Positions 26,963-35,537 of a stretch of 64,000 nucleotides of DNA are shown here, piece after piece. Under the pieces are notes generated by a model. That model was not told the origin of the DNA. It ran no database searches and was given only the letters and a program-made list of their open reading frames with translations. Position numbers and translations under genes: made by a program. Positions within the stretch are counted from its first letter, which is position 1, and each line of letters opens with the position of its first letter. This DNA is from Gammaproteobacteria bacterium (lineage in GTDB: Bacteria > Pseudomonadota > Gammaproteobacteria > JAJPIJ01): NCBI GenBank assembly GCA_022071965.1, contig JAJVIQ010000003.1:248001-312000 (forward strand), written 5' to 3'.

Positions 26963-27003
26963 TTCGACAACATATGTAGTGTAGGCGGCAAACCCGCAGC
27001 ACC

Positions 27004-27079
27004 GGGGCGTTAGCTCAGTTGGTAGAGCAGCTGACTCTTAATCAGTAGGTCCAAGGTTCGAATCCTTGACGCCCCACCA
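27004..27079 (+). tRNA. tRNA-Lys (anticodon CUU)
   Basis: Acceptor GGGGCGT pairs with ACGCCCC, the anticodon loop is CTCTTAA (CTT), and CCA is encoded. The body strongly resembles the usual tRNA-Lys(UUU). The CUU isoacceptor reads AAG, the preferred Lys codon in GC-rich genomes. Confidence 0.95.
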
Positions 27080-27163
27080 TTTCCAACCCTCCCGGAGCAA
27101 TCGTTTGCCGATCCCCGGCCGACCAATGCATCCCGGTCGCAGCGACTACCGGCACTTCCGGTC

Positions 27164-28786
27164 CTATTCGGGGACGCCGGCCTTCTCGAGGCCGGCGAGG
27201 TAGAGCGCCAGTTGTCGTGGATCCTTCAGATAGAAGAGCTTCTGCCGCGCGAATGTACGGCTGAAATCGGGTTTCTCGGCAAGCAGCTTTCGCAGGGCGT
27301 CGCTTGCCGCCTCGGGTTCGCCGAGCAGGGCGAGCGCCACGGCCTTGTGCGCGCGCGTCCAGTACTGACAGTTCGGGATCACGCTGGCGCGATCGGCCCA
27401 TTGCACGGCGGTGGCATAGTCACCCTTGAATATCAGCGCCAGTGCACCGTAGCTCAGAAAAGCCCAGCGCTGCGGGTCATTGGGACTCAGGTCGATGGCG
27501 AGCTCGAAGTTCTCGATCGCCTCCTCGACGCGGCCCAGGTAGGCGAGCGTGTCGCCGAGACCGCAGTAGGCGGCCGCGAGCGTCGGGTTCAGTCGGATTG
27601 CCAGGGTATTTTCACTCCAGGCGTTCTCATATTCGCCGCGCGCGATCTGCACGCGTGCCTCGAGCGCGTAAAAGACCGCGTTCTGGTCGTCGATCGACAG
27701 CGCTCTGCGGGTCGCCGCGAGCGCCTCGTCGAGGAGCGCCTGCGCCGGTGTCGTGTCCCAATACACCATACCCAGCACCGTGGCATACGCCCACCAGGCA
27801 TGGGCCTCTCCGAAACCGGGGTCGAGCTCGCGGCTGCGTTGCAGCAGGCGCCGGGCCTCGGCGTTGTCCTGCGCGGTGAAGCGGAAGAAATGCCAGACCC
27901 CGCGGTGATAGCAGTCCCAGGCGTCGAGGTCACGTCGGTCCGCGTGCACGGCGCGCTGCCGCTCGGCATGACCGATCGCGGGCTCGAGCCGTGCCGTGAT
28001 CATCCGCGTGATCTCGTCCTGCACGGCGAAGACGTCCTCGAGTTCCCTGTCGTAGCGGTCGGCCCAGAGTTGGCGGCTGGTGGCGGCAGCGGCGAGTTCC
28101 GCGGTCACGCGTATTCGGCTGCCGACTCGCCGTACGCCGCCTGACACGACATAGTCGGCATCGAGAGCCTTCCCAAGCATGACGGGATCGATGTCGGTGC
28201 CCTTGTAGCCGAAGGTCGCATTGCGGGTGAACACGTCGAGCCAATGATGTTTCGACAGGCTGTCGATGATGTCCTGGGTGATCGCGTCGGAGAAATATTC
28301 CTGGTCGGCATCGCTGGAGAGATTGACGAACGGCAGCACCGCGACGCGCGGTCGCCGCAATGGGCCGGTCGGGGCGGCCGACTCGGACACGGTCGTTCGC
28401 GATGTCGCCGTGGCATCGCCGCCGCCAGGCAGCCCGAGACGGTGCGCCGTGGCCTCCCGCAATGCCGCGACGAAACGGTACCCGCGGCCGTGCACGGTGC
28501 GAATGATCTGCGGGGCGTTGGCGTCGTCGCCGAGCGCGCGTCTCGCCTTGCGGACCGCCTGGGTCAGCGAGCCATCGGTGACGATGATGCCGGGCCACAG
28601 CGCCTGCTGCAGCTCGTCCTTGCCGAGGGCGCGCTCCCGGTGGGTGACGAGATATGCGATCAGGTCGAAGACCTTGGGCTGCAGCGTCTCGCGGCGGTCG
28701 CCGCGACGCAGTTCGCGCCTGGAGAGATCGAGTTCGCAATCCAGGAATCGGTAGATCGCATCGGTCGAACCGTCTGTCTCGTCCAT
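27164..28786 (-). CDS. CadC-like winged-helix regulator with TolB-like and TPR domains
   Basis: The 540-residue product (from the ATG at 28786) has an OmpR/CadC-type winged helix at about residues 10-105 (LQPKVFDLIAYLVTHRERAL, then TVHGRGYRFVA). A TolB-like domain, also found in adenylate cyclase-associated proteins, spans about 145-265 (VAVLPFVNLSSDADQEYFSD). Tetratricopeptide repeats fill the C-terminus. I see no membrane segment, so it is a soluble variant. It is divergent from the mddA-like gene with two palindromes between them and is the likely regulator of that gene. The ligand is unknown. Confidence 0.85.
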   Translation of the reverse strand: MDETDGSTDAIYRFLDCELDLSRRELRRGDRRETLQPKVFDLIAYLVTHRERALGKDELQQALWPGIIVTDGSLTQAVRKARRALGDDANAPQIIRTVHGRGYRFVAALREATAHRLGLPGGGDATATSRTTVSESAAPTGPLRRPRVAVLPFVNLSSDADQEYFSDAITQDIIDSLSKHHWLDVFTRNATFGYKGTDIDPVMLGKALDADYVVSGGVRRVGSRIRVTAELAAAATSRQLWADRYDRELEDVFAVQDEITRMITARLEPAIGHAERQRAVHADRRDLDAWDCYHRGVWHFFRFTAQDNAEARRLLQRSRELDPGFGEAHAWWAYATVLGMVYWDTTPAQALLDEALAATRRALSIDDQNAVFYALEARVQIARGEYENAWSENTLAIRLNPTLAAAYCGLGDTLAYLGRVEEAIENFELAIDLSPNDPQRWAFLSYGALALIFKGDYATAVQWADRASVIPNCQYWTRAHKAVALALLGEPEAASDALRKLLAEKPDFSRTFARQKLFYLKDPRQLALYLAGLEKAGVPE

Positions 28787-28805
28787 CGTCCAGGGTCCGT
28801 AACTG

Positions 28806-28819
28806 CTTGTCAGGACAAG
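28806..28819. promoter_or_regulatory. 14-bp palindrome upstream of the CadC-like regulator
   Basis: CTTGTCAGGACAAG is a perfect dyad (6-2-6) 20 bases before the regulator start, in the region shared with the divergent mddA-like gene. It is a candidate autoregulatory operator. Confidence 0.45.
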
Positions 28820-28835
28820 TGTAGGTGTCGCGGAC

Positions 28836-28850
28836 GTGCGATTCACGCAC
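28836..28850. promoter_or_regulatory. Inverted repeat GTGCG-N5-CGCAC in the divergent promoter region
   Basis: GTGCGATTCACGCAC is a perfect 5-bp dyad spaced by 5 bases, lying 16 bases from the neighbouring palindrome and about 110 bases before the mddA-like ATG. Possible second operator half. Confidence 0.35.
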
Positions 28851-28959
28851 TGGTCACGAAATGATCATCGGCCGGTCAAGCATCGACGAGCACGATTTCG
28901 CACACTGCCTGCAGGCGCAGGCACCGTCGCGCGCCCCACTGAACAGATAGGATAACATC

Positions 28960-29718
28960 ATGAGAAAGACTGCACTTCTGCTTTACGGCGTGGCGAGCTA
29001 CGTGGTGTTTCTCGCCACCTTCCTGTATCTCATCGGCTTCATCGGCAACCTGTGGGTGCCGAAATCGATCGATGCCGTGCCGACGATGGGGCTGGCCCCG
29101 GCGCTGGCCATCGATCTCGCGCTGCTCGCCCTCTTTGCCGTGCAGCACAGTGTGATGGCGCGTGGCTTCTTCAAGCGCTGGTTGACGCGCCACATCCCGG
29201 AGGCCGCCGAGCGCAGCACCTATGTGCTGGCCTCGAGCCTCGTGCTGATCCTGCTCGTGGTCTTCTGGCAGCCGCTCGGCGGACTGATCTGGCATGTGTC
29301 GTCGCCGGCACTGACCGCCGCTCTCTACTCCCTGTTCGGCGTCGGGTGGCTGCTCGTACTCGTCAGCACGTCCTTGATCAGCCACTTCGATCTGTTCGGC
29401 CTGCGTCAGGTCTGGCTCGCAGTTCGTGGTCGCTCCTACACGCCGTTGGCGTTCGCGACGCCGTGGCTTTATCGCTACGTCCGCCATCCGCTTTACGCCG
29501 GCTTCCTCATCGCCATCTGGGCGACGCCGACGATGACCGTGACGCATCTGGTGTTCGCGCTCATGGCCTCGGCCTACATCGTCATCGGCACGATGCTCGA
29601 GGAGCGCGATCTGCGCGGGGTCCACACCGAGTACGAGGCCTATGCACGTGCAGTGCCGCGCTTCGTGCCGCGACTGCGTACCACGGTCCGCGCGAGTTGC
29701 ACGCACCGCGCCGCCTGA
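28960..29718 (+). CDS. mddA: Methanethiol S-methyltransferase-like integral membrane protein (MddA/NnrU family)
   Basis: MddA methylates methanethiol to dimethyl sulfide using S-adenosylmethionine. The 252-residue protein has about five to six membrane segments and the features I associate with MddA: LYGVASYVVFLATFLYLIGF at the N-terminus, FAVQHSVMARGFFKRW, SHFDLFGLRQVW and the isoprenylcysteine-methyltransferase-type YRYVRHPLYAGFL with EERDL near the end. NnrU-related proteins share the fold, so substrate is inferred from sequence pattern. It is monocistronic, divergent from the CadC-like regulator and followed by a hairpin. Confidence 0.75.
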   Translation: MRKTALLLYGVASYVVFLATFLYLIGFIGNLWVPKSIDAVPTMGLAPALAIDLALLALFAVQHSVMARGFFKRWLTRHIPEAAERSTYVLASSLVLILLVVFWQPLGGLIWHVSSPALTAALYSLFGVGWLLVLVSTSLISHFDLFGLRQVWLAVRGRSYTPLAFATPWLYRYVRHPLYAGFLIAIWATPTMTVTHLVFALMASAYIVIGTMLEERDLRGVHTEYEAYARAVPRFVPRLRTTVRASCTHRAA

Positions 29719-29729
29719 CGGGATACCGT

Positions 29730-29762
29730 GGCGGACCGTGTGGGCACGCACCCCGGTCCGCC
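29730..29762 (+). terminator. Hairpin terminator after the mddA-like gene
   Basis: GGCGGACCG and CGGTCCGCC form a perfect 9-bp stem around a 15-base loop, 11 bases after the stop. A short GGTTT follows rather than a full T-run. Confidence 0.55.
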
Positions 29763-29917
29763 GGTTTCAACGACGACCCGGACACGACGCCATGATGAAG
29801 CTTGCGAACACCGTGGCCGCTTCATCTGCTGGCTCAATGGCGAGGTGTCGCTCTACATGGGGCCAGCGGACAGTTCGGAACCCGTGTCTCCCTGTCCGCC
29901 AGACCCGGTCGGAGTGA

Positions 29918-30517
29918 TCACCAGACGCGATACGTCTGCCCCGTCTGGCGGCCTTCGACACTCTTACGGTAGGCCAGTGCCACCTTTTCGCCGGGAACGG
30001 GGTCGGTACCAGGCACGCCCGCGCCATAGGTGTCCCAGGATTCCCTGAGCACGTTGGGACTCACCGAATTGATGCGGCGACCCTGGCCCAGCTCGATGGC
30101 GGCGCCGCGAACGAAGCCGTCGATGGCCGAGTTCACGGTGGTGAAGCTCGCGCCACCTGGATAAGGATCATGACTCAGGCTGCCGCTGGTCAGGGTGATG
30201 GAGCCGCCGTCATTCAGGAAGTGCTGACCGACGAGCGTCAGGTTGACCTGCCCCATCAACTTCTCCTGCAAGCCGAGCTTGAATTGCTCGGCCGTCATTT
30301 CCGCGAGCGCCCCCCAATGGACGTTGCCGGCAACGGCAATGATGGCGTCGACCTTTCCGACCTTCTGGAACAGCCGGCGGATGCTTTCCTCGCTGACGAT
30401 GTCGATCTGAGGCTCGCCCTGATTCCTGCCGGTTCCGATGATTTCATGACGGGGCGCAAGCTCCCTGATGACGAGCCTGCCGATCGTGCCTGATGCGCCT
30501 ACGACCAGGATCTTCAT
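29918..30517 (-). CDS. Short-chain dehydrogenase-like protein lacking the usual YxxxK
   Basis: The 199-residue protein has an SDR Rossmann fold: glycine motif VGASGTIG at about residues 7-14, the NAG-equivalent AVAGNVHWGAL and TLTSGSLSH. The position of the catalytic Tyr-x3-Lys reads ASFTTVNSAIDGF, with neither Tyr nor Lys in the normal place. It may be a binding protein or use another acid. The ATG at 30517 follows GGAGG. It is divergent from a LysR regulator, the usual pairing of a regulator with its target. Confidence 0.82.
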   Translation of the reverse strand: MKILVVGASGTIGRLVIRELAPRHEIIGTGRNQGEPQIDIVSEESIRRLFQKVGKVDAIIAVAGNVHWGALAEMTAEQFKLGLQEKLMGQVNLTLVGQHFLNDGGSITLTSGSLSHDPYPGGASFTTVNSAIDGFVRGAAIELGQGRRINSVSPNVLRESWDTYGAGVPGTDPVPGEKVALAYRKSVEGRQTGQTYRVW

Positions 30518-30609
30518 GTTGCCTCCGATGTGTTGGGCTGATGGATGGAACGGAGGCCATTCTGGGCCTTTCATTACGCGCGATAAATAGCATAATATTC
30601 ACAATATCC

Positions 30610-30623
30610 TTAACCACTGTTAA
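30610..30623. promoter_or_regulatory. Dyad TTAAC-N4-GTTAA in the SDR/LysR promoter region
   Basis: TTAACCACTGTTAA is a perfect inverted repeat ending 5 bases before the LysR ATG, in a short AT-rich stretch unlike its GC-rich surroundings. LysR-type regulators usually bind a T-N11-A dyad in the shared divergent region. This element contains such a T/A frame and could be the autoregulatory site. Confidence 0.45.
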
Positions 30624-30628
30624 TAATT

Positions 30629-31513
30629 ATGGATCGCCTGCGCAGCATGGAAGTCTTCGTGGCAGCGGTGGACCTGGGCAGCTTCACCGCCGCGGCCAAC
30701 GCCTTCAGGATTACCCCGGCCATGGCCAGCAAGCACATAACAGCGCTCGAGAAACGACTCGGCTCGCCCCTGCTGACCAGAACAACCCGCCGCCAGCACC
30801 TCACGGAGATCGGAAAAAAATACTACGAGAACTGCAAACGGATCCTGGAGCAGGTTGCCTCCGCGGAAGCGGGGGCAGAAGCCATGGGCGGAGTTCCGAA
30901 GGGCTTGCTGCGGGTAAACGCATCCATCTGGTTCGGTTCACTGATCCTGGCACCCCTCATATGTGATTACCTCAAGCAGTATCCGGAAGTGAACATCCAG
31001 CTGTCGTTGGCGGACCGCCATGTGGACATCGTGGACGAAGGCGTCGACGTCGCGATAAGAATCGGCGAACTGGCAGACTCTTCCCTGATCGCGAGGAAAC
31101 TGTCGATGTTCGAAGTGGCGATCTGCGGGTCTCCGGAGTATTTGGCCAGGACCGGGCTGCCCAGGTCGCCCGATGACCTGCCGAGTCACCAGTGTCTCGG
31201 ATTCACCAACTGGCGACGCCAGAGCGGATGGAAGCTCATGCAGAGTCGTTTGGGCCGCGAGATTGGACAATCTCCACGGTTCGAGTCCGATAATGCCCAG
31301 GCACTGCTCGCAGCCGCGGTCAATGGTATCGGTATCATCATGATGCCCAGGGAATTGGTCAGGCCGGACATCGAGGCCGGCCGCTTGACCGAGTTGCTGA
31401 AGAAACACGTACCGCCCGCGCGCCCGATCCACGCTGTATACGCGCGGGCCCGGCAATCATTGCCCAAACTCACGTCTTTTGTCGATTTCCTGGCAGAACG
31501 ACTACGGACATAG
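30629..31513 (+). CDS. LysR-family transcriptional regulator
   Basis: The 294-residue protein has the LysR winged helix at residues 1-60 (MEVFVAAVDLGSFTAAANAF, then LEKRLGSPLLTRTTRRQHLT). A substrate-binding domain follows, with the DVAIRIGELADSSLIARKL motif of the DsdC/AaeR-like group. It lacks a clear Shine-Dalgarno site, since AT-rich sequence runs straight into the ATG. It is divergent from the SDR gene and probably controls it. Base composition looks lower in GC than the neighbours, which may indicate transfer of the pair. Confidence 0.9.
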   Translation: MDRLRSMEVFVAAVDLGSFTAAANAFRITPAMASKHITALEKRLGSPLLTRTTRRQHLTEIGKKYYENCKRILEQVASAEAGAEAMGGVPKGLLRVNASIWFGSLILAPLICDYLKQYPEVNIQLSLADRHVDIVDEGVDVAIRIGELADSSLIARKLSMFEVAICGSPEYLARTGLPRSPDDLPSHQCLGFTNWRRQSGWKLMQSRLGREIGQSPRFESDNAQALLAAAVNGIGIIMMPRELVRPDIEAGRLTELLKKHVPPARPIHAVYARARQSLPKLTSFVDFLAERLRT

Positions 31514-31524
31514 CCGAGGACTCC

Positions 31525-31543
31525 TGTCAGCGCAGCGCTGACA
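31525..31543 (+). terminator. Perfect hairpin after the LysR gene
   Basis: TGTCAGCG-CAG-CGCTGACA is a perfect 8-bp stem with a 3-base loop, 11 bases after the LysR stop. No T-run follows, so Rho assistance may be needed. Confidence 0.5.
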
Positions 31544-31639
31544 CCCTGCCCGGGATTTCAATCACTACGGTCAGGGCCGGCTCCCGCTCGCCTTCAAGTG
31601 CGCCAGGGCTCGCGCCTGCGACCAACAACTTCGCCTCGC

Positions 31640-32920
31640 CTACCGTCGAACGCGGTCGATGGCCGATCGGAACTCAGTCCCCCTCACACCGATCCCTCCG
31701 CGCACGACGTCGCGCAGCCGGTCGCGCGCTCGGACAAAGCTGGCGTGCGCGGAGGTGAGCGCGCGATTGAAGAGCGTTCCCGGCAGGACGACGAGGGATG
31801 CACAGTCCGTACTGTGGGTACCGAAACGTGCCTTGTAGGGGGCGTCGCCCGATCCGAAATCCAGCCAGCGTGCAGGGCGATGGCACACGAGGTCCTGCTG
31901 GATCATGAGCAGCAGCACGGTACCAGGGGAGAGATCGGCGTAGTCTTCCGCGTAGCCGGTCTCGACGTAGTGAAAAACGTCCTTGTACTGATAGCCAATC
32001 ACGAAGGCACAGGGCACCTCGCGGGCAAACAGCACGTATGACCGCAACACGCCCCGACTCGCCAAATGCGTCAGGCGCCGGGTTTCAGTCCGCGCCGTGG
32101 ATATGCGCGGGCCGAGCTCGCGGTGTTGCCATGACCGTTGCGATACCCGCGCGGCAAGCGATAGCAGCAGACTGACCTGGTGGGGCGAATCGACCCGCAT
32201 CAGCCGCGAGCCCCGGGTTGCATCCTCATCGAAGGCCGCCAGCCGCTCGCGCAGATGGCGCCTGTGCTTGCGGCCCATACGTCGCAGGCACGCATCCAGC
32301 GAAGGCGCCAGGCGAACATAGTGATGCCTGCGCACGCCGTCGAGGGGGTGAATAAGCCGGTCGCGGCCGGTATGGGCGTGCAGGGCGCGCCAGGTGAAGG
32401 AGTCCGTTGGCAGCGTCCGGAACAGCAGTCCGCCGCGGGAGTCCTCGCGCCGGCATATGGCCTCCCACAATGTCGCGTGTGCTTCATGGTCGTCGGGCAG
32501 CAGCGGTTGACTTCCAAGAATATTGGCTACCTGCAAGCCGTGGCGATGGAGAACTCTGCCACCAACCTCGAATTCGAGCGACGCGGTCTGATACCTGATC
32601 GGCACGACCCCGACGACGACCCCCGAGGCGTTTGTGAGCACCGCAACCTCGTTTCGACGATTGTCCCCCGCACTGAGCCAACTCTCGGTCCATGTCGGCG
32701 ATTGAAATAACACCGACGGATTCGCACTGTGTGACGCGAGCATGGACCAGGCGGCGCGCACTTCCTTGCGCCCCAGCGCATCACTCAGCTTGAGAAAGCA
32801 CAAGGAGTAGCCCGGCGACGACGCCATCTCCGGCGACGGAGCATGAGCGGAAGGCGCATCGTGCAGTCGGCGTGTATCTGTCTGTCTCATGTCGGCTAAT
32901 GGCATCGTCACACGCGGCAT
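31640..32920 (-). CDS. FemAB/CelD-type GNAT acyltransferase-like protein
   Basis: About 426 residues. The C-terminal half carries the GNAT-fold CelD/BcsL/FemAB pattern: MGRKHRRHLRERLAAF at about residues 215-230, CAFVIGYQYKDVFHYVETG and WLDFGSGDAPYKARFG near the end. Such proteins are found in capsule and exopolysaccharide loci and may transfer acyl or aminoacyl groups, but no substrate can be named. Several ATGs lie close together; I chose 32920, preceded by AGGGG. A distant relative lies at 40022-41239. Confidence 0.75.
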   Translation of the reverse strand: MPRVTMPLADMRQTDTRRLHDAPSAHAPSPEMASSPGYSLCFLKLSDALGRKEVRAAWSMLASHSANPSVLFQSPTWTESWLSAGDNRRNEVAVLTNASGVVVGVVPIRYQTASLEFEVGGRVLHRHGLQVANILGSQPLLPDDHEAHATLWEAICRREDSRGGLLFRTLPTDSFTWRALHAHTGRDRLIHPLDGVRRHHYVRLAPSLDACLRRMGRKHRRHLRERLAAFDEDATRGSRLMRVDSPHQVSLLLSLAARVSQRSWQHRELGPRISTARTETRRLTHLASRGVLRSYVLFAREVPCAFVIGYQYKDVFHYVETGYAEDYADLSPGTVLLLMIQQDLVCHRPARWLDFGSGDAPYKARFGTHSTDCASLVVLPGTLFNRALTSAHASFVRARDRLRDVVRGGIGVRGTEFRSAIDRVRR

Positions 32921-33327
32921 GGCCAGGCGCCCCTGCGCACCAGTCCTCTCGCGCAACGTGGCCTTGAACAGAGACAGTCATCGAAGGCCTCGGTTCCATG
33001 GACCACGGATCCCGTCCGTTGCACTGATACCCCGCAGTACGGAGGACCGCGAAAAGCAATTGCCACGGAACCTGAACGGGATTTCCGGATTCCCTGCTCC
33101 AGTGAATCCGTGCCGTGCGAGTTCCTGTTCAAAGGGTCAGCGCGGAATGATCCCGCCATTTGCACGGCGAAGATCGTGACTGGGATCTCCAAAACGAGGC
33201 CTGCCCGTCGCGGGAAGGGCTCAGGTCCGCCAAACATCCGCAAGGGGGTGCTTCCCTCGGGGAACGGAGCGAACCCGTCCCGGGGTCCACGAATCACCCC
33301 CATCCGGATCGCGCCGATCGCCGCTGT
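32921..33327. other. 407-bp gap without a recognised gene
   Basis: Short open frames occur on both strands, but none has a credible start, ribosome site or protein-like composition. I see no RNA gene or strong hairpin. Confidence 0.4.
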
Positions 33328-34065
33328 TCACGCGAGGATTTCGCGGAGGCGCGCGCACATGTGCTGCCAGTGGCTGCCCTTCCAATACACGCGACCGCAG
33401 CCTCCGCATGCGTGATACTCCTCGTGCCGGCACGCAACCGCCGGTGGCACTCTGTCGATGACCAGCTCCTCCTCGATCGGCGCCACTGCAAGATTGCAGC
33501 GCAGACACAAGGTGAACGGCCGCGCCGCCGCGCCGAGCTGAAGGCGATCGAGAACCTCCTTCGCCTGTGCCATCGGCTCCAGCGCGTGCACATAGCATCC
33601 GCGCGTCACGGCGCGTATCTTCAGCAGCTCGCGATCGCGCGTTAGGATGATGCGGGACTCGCGCTGTGCGAGGTCCACGACGTCGCGGTCGGAGCAAGCC
33701 TGGTCGTGCACGGTGTCGAATCCGAGCATCCGCAGCAGACGGGCGAGACCGCCGAGCTGTGCATCGGCAATGAAGCGGCTCAGGCGCAGCGGTTCCGGCC
33801 GCAGGCGAAGCAGTGGACCGACATCGAAGGCTTCGAACATGGGGTAGACGCTGACGCGATCTCCATCGCGCAGCCGGTATGCAAAATCCGCGGACACACC
33901 GTTGACCAGGATGAGTTCCACCTCGGTGTGGGGAACGCCGAGCGCTTCAATGGCCTGCTTGACGGTCGCCTCGCGCGCGCACCGATACTCGAACTCGCAT
34001 TTGCGACGCGGGCAATCGAGAAAATCGTTCAGTTCTTCGTAGAACCTGAACCGCGCGGTCGCCAT
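33328..34065 (-). CDS. Mut7-C RNase-domain protein with N-terminal ubiquitin-like domain
   Basis: The 245-residue product combines an N-terminal beta-grasp (ThiS/MoaD-like) domain of about 85 residues (ELILVNGVSADFAYRLRDGD). It is followed by a Mut7-C/PIN-like nuclease domain (FIADAQLGGLARLLRMLGFD, acidic residues in ACSDRDVVD and ILTRDRELL). A C-terminal zinc ribbon has CLRC and CGGC pairs. This fusion is known as Mut7-C ubiquitin/RNase. The PIN-type acidic residues are retained, so RNA cleavage is plausible. It is a single gene with no operon partner. Confidence 0.87.
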   Translation of the reverse strand: MATARFRFYEELNDFLDCPRRKCEFEYRCAREATVKQAIEALGVPHTEVELILVNGVSADFAYRLRDGDRVSVYPMFEAFDVGPLLRLRPEPLRLSRFIADAQLGGLARLLRMLGFDTVHDQACSDRDVVDLAQRESRIILTRDRELLKIRAVTRGCYVHALEPMAQAKEVLDRLQLGAAARPFTLCLRCNLAVAPIEEELVIDRVPPAVACRHEEYHACGGCGRVYWKGSHWQHMCARLREILA

Positions 34066-34242
34066 GCCCGCAGATTATGCGCCGGCCGGACTGGCGTTCA
34101 AACGGGTCGAACGCGGGATCGGAGTGAATTGCCCGGGCGCGCGCCCTGAAAATTCACCCCGACTTCCTGCCTGCCAGGAACCGCCGAACAGGGCGGGTGA
34201 CCGACCTGACCCCGCGCCGAGGCCATCCCGCCACGAGATGTA

Positions 34243-34533
34243 CTACGGCATCTTGCTGATAATCTTCTTCATCTCATCCTGGGAGAAGGCGCGCAAGGTC
34301 TGCGACCGGACGTTGCCCAGCGACCCCGCGGCCAGCAGTACGGTAGTGGCGGCCTCATCGCTGCCCTCCACCACCACGACCATGTCGTAGTGCCCGACGG
34401 TGTAATAGGTGCCCTTGATCGATACGCCCAGTTTTTCGGCCAACGCCCGAAACGCATTCAAGCGTTCCGGCGAGTCCTTGACGTTCCGGATTCCCTGGTC
34501 GGTGAAATTGATGAGACTGATGAACGTTGCCAT
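34243..34533 (-). CDS. GYD-domain small protein
   Basis: The 96-residue protein matches the GYD family: MATFISLINFTDQGIRNVKD, then GVSIKGTYYTVGHYDMVVVV, the segment after which the family is named (here GHYD). It is a dimeric alpha/beta-barrel-like fold of unproven function, often stress-related. The ATG at 34533 has AGGAG upstream. A much longer frame extends upstream but has no homology. Confidence 0.88.
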   Translation of the reverse strand: MATFISLINFTDQGIRNVKDSPERLNAFRALAEKLGVSIKGTYYTVGHYDMVVVVEGSDEAATTVLLAAGSLGNVRSQTLRAFSQDEMKKIISKMP

Positions 34534-35101
34534 GGTTTTCTCCTCTGTAAGCTCGTGTCGCGTTTCTTCCCGTCGCGTCCGCGGCACTCGCGAGTCGGAC
34601 TTGCAACCACCGGCGCGCACAACGGCCTGCAAGGCTTGATGTACGCCATCAAGTGTAGGCGGCAGGACGGCCATTCGCGAGTAACATTGACACATGGGCA
34701 CTGCGGCCTCCGCGAAGAACGAAGCGTCTGCACCGGCCCGTCTCGCGTGACCGGTGGTGGCCGCGCCGCCGGGGGGGCGCCGCGGGCTGCCACGGCACAC
34801 GACGAAGCTGATCCAAGCCATCTTCCACGACCCCATCAGTGGCAACATCCATTGGGGGAGATCGGGTCCCTGCTTGACCGCCCGGGGGCAACCATTGAGC
34901 AACCTTCCGGAGTCCGGGTACGAGTGCGGCTCAACGGCGCGGAAGGCATTCTGCACCATCCGCATCACGGCAATGTGCTGGGCCGGCAGGACATCCGGAA
35001 CTTGCGGGAGTACCCCGCCCGTGCCCGGATCACTCCCTCGACCTGCGGGGCCGACCGTCGATCAGCGGCTGTGCCGGGCCTCACAGCAGCACGGTTTCTC
35101 G
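34534..35101. other. Gap before the PEP-CTERM remnant
   Basis: No gene is supported in these 568 bases. Several frames are open but have unnatural composition. If the following remnant once had a signal peptide and N-terminal domain, this stretch may hold its eroded 5' part in more than one frame. Confidence 0.4.
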
Positions 35102-35458
35102 GGCGGCGCATTCGTTCATGGCACCGGAGTGGGGCTCGACACCACTTCCGCACGCGGCCACACGCTGCGGATACGCAACAATCAGTGGAGCCTGCTGGTG
35201 GACAGCGCGGCGACGTCTCTGGGCGGCGCCATGGTGGACTATACGCCCGCGCTGCCGGTCCTTGATCCCTGCGAGACCCCGAACTTCCTGTTCTTTGGCG
35301 ACGACACCACCTCGGCCTCTGCCGCGATCGCGCTGAAAGCGGTGACCCTTGGCCCGGTGCCGCTGCCAGCCTCCGCCTGGTTGCTGATTCTCGGACTCCC
35401 CGGTCTCCGGCAGCGCGCCCGTCGCAAACCCCTCCATCAGGGCCGCCCGATGGCGTGA
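35102..35458 (+). pseudogene. C-terminal remnant of a VPLPA-CTERM exported protein
   Basis: The frame encodes NNQWSLLVDSAAT, then TPNFLFFGDDTTSASAAIAL, the end of the choice-of-anchor beta domain seen in PEP-CTERM proteins. The sorting signal VPLPASAWLLILGLPGL and a basic tail RQRARRK follow. No signal peptide or start is in frame upstream, and the residues before about position 35110 do not look protein-like. I read this as a decayed gene whose 5' part is frameshifted or lost. A sequencing error is the alternative. Confidence 0.65.
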
Positions 35459-35537
35459 GACGCCGGCCTGACCCGAGTACACTTGGGTCGTGGCGGATCC
35501 GATCCTCGCCGCCCTCTTCAAATAGCGGGTAAACGCG

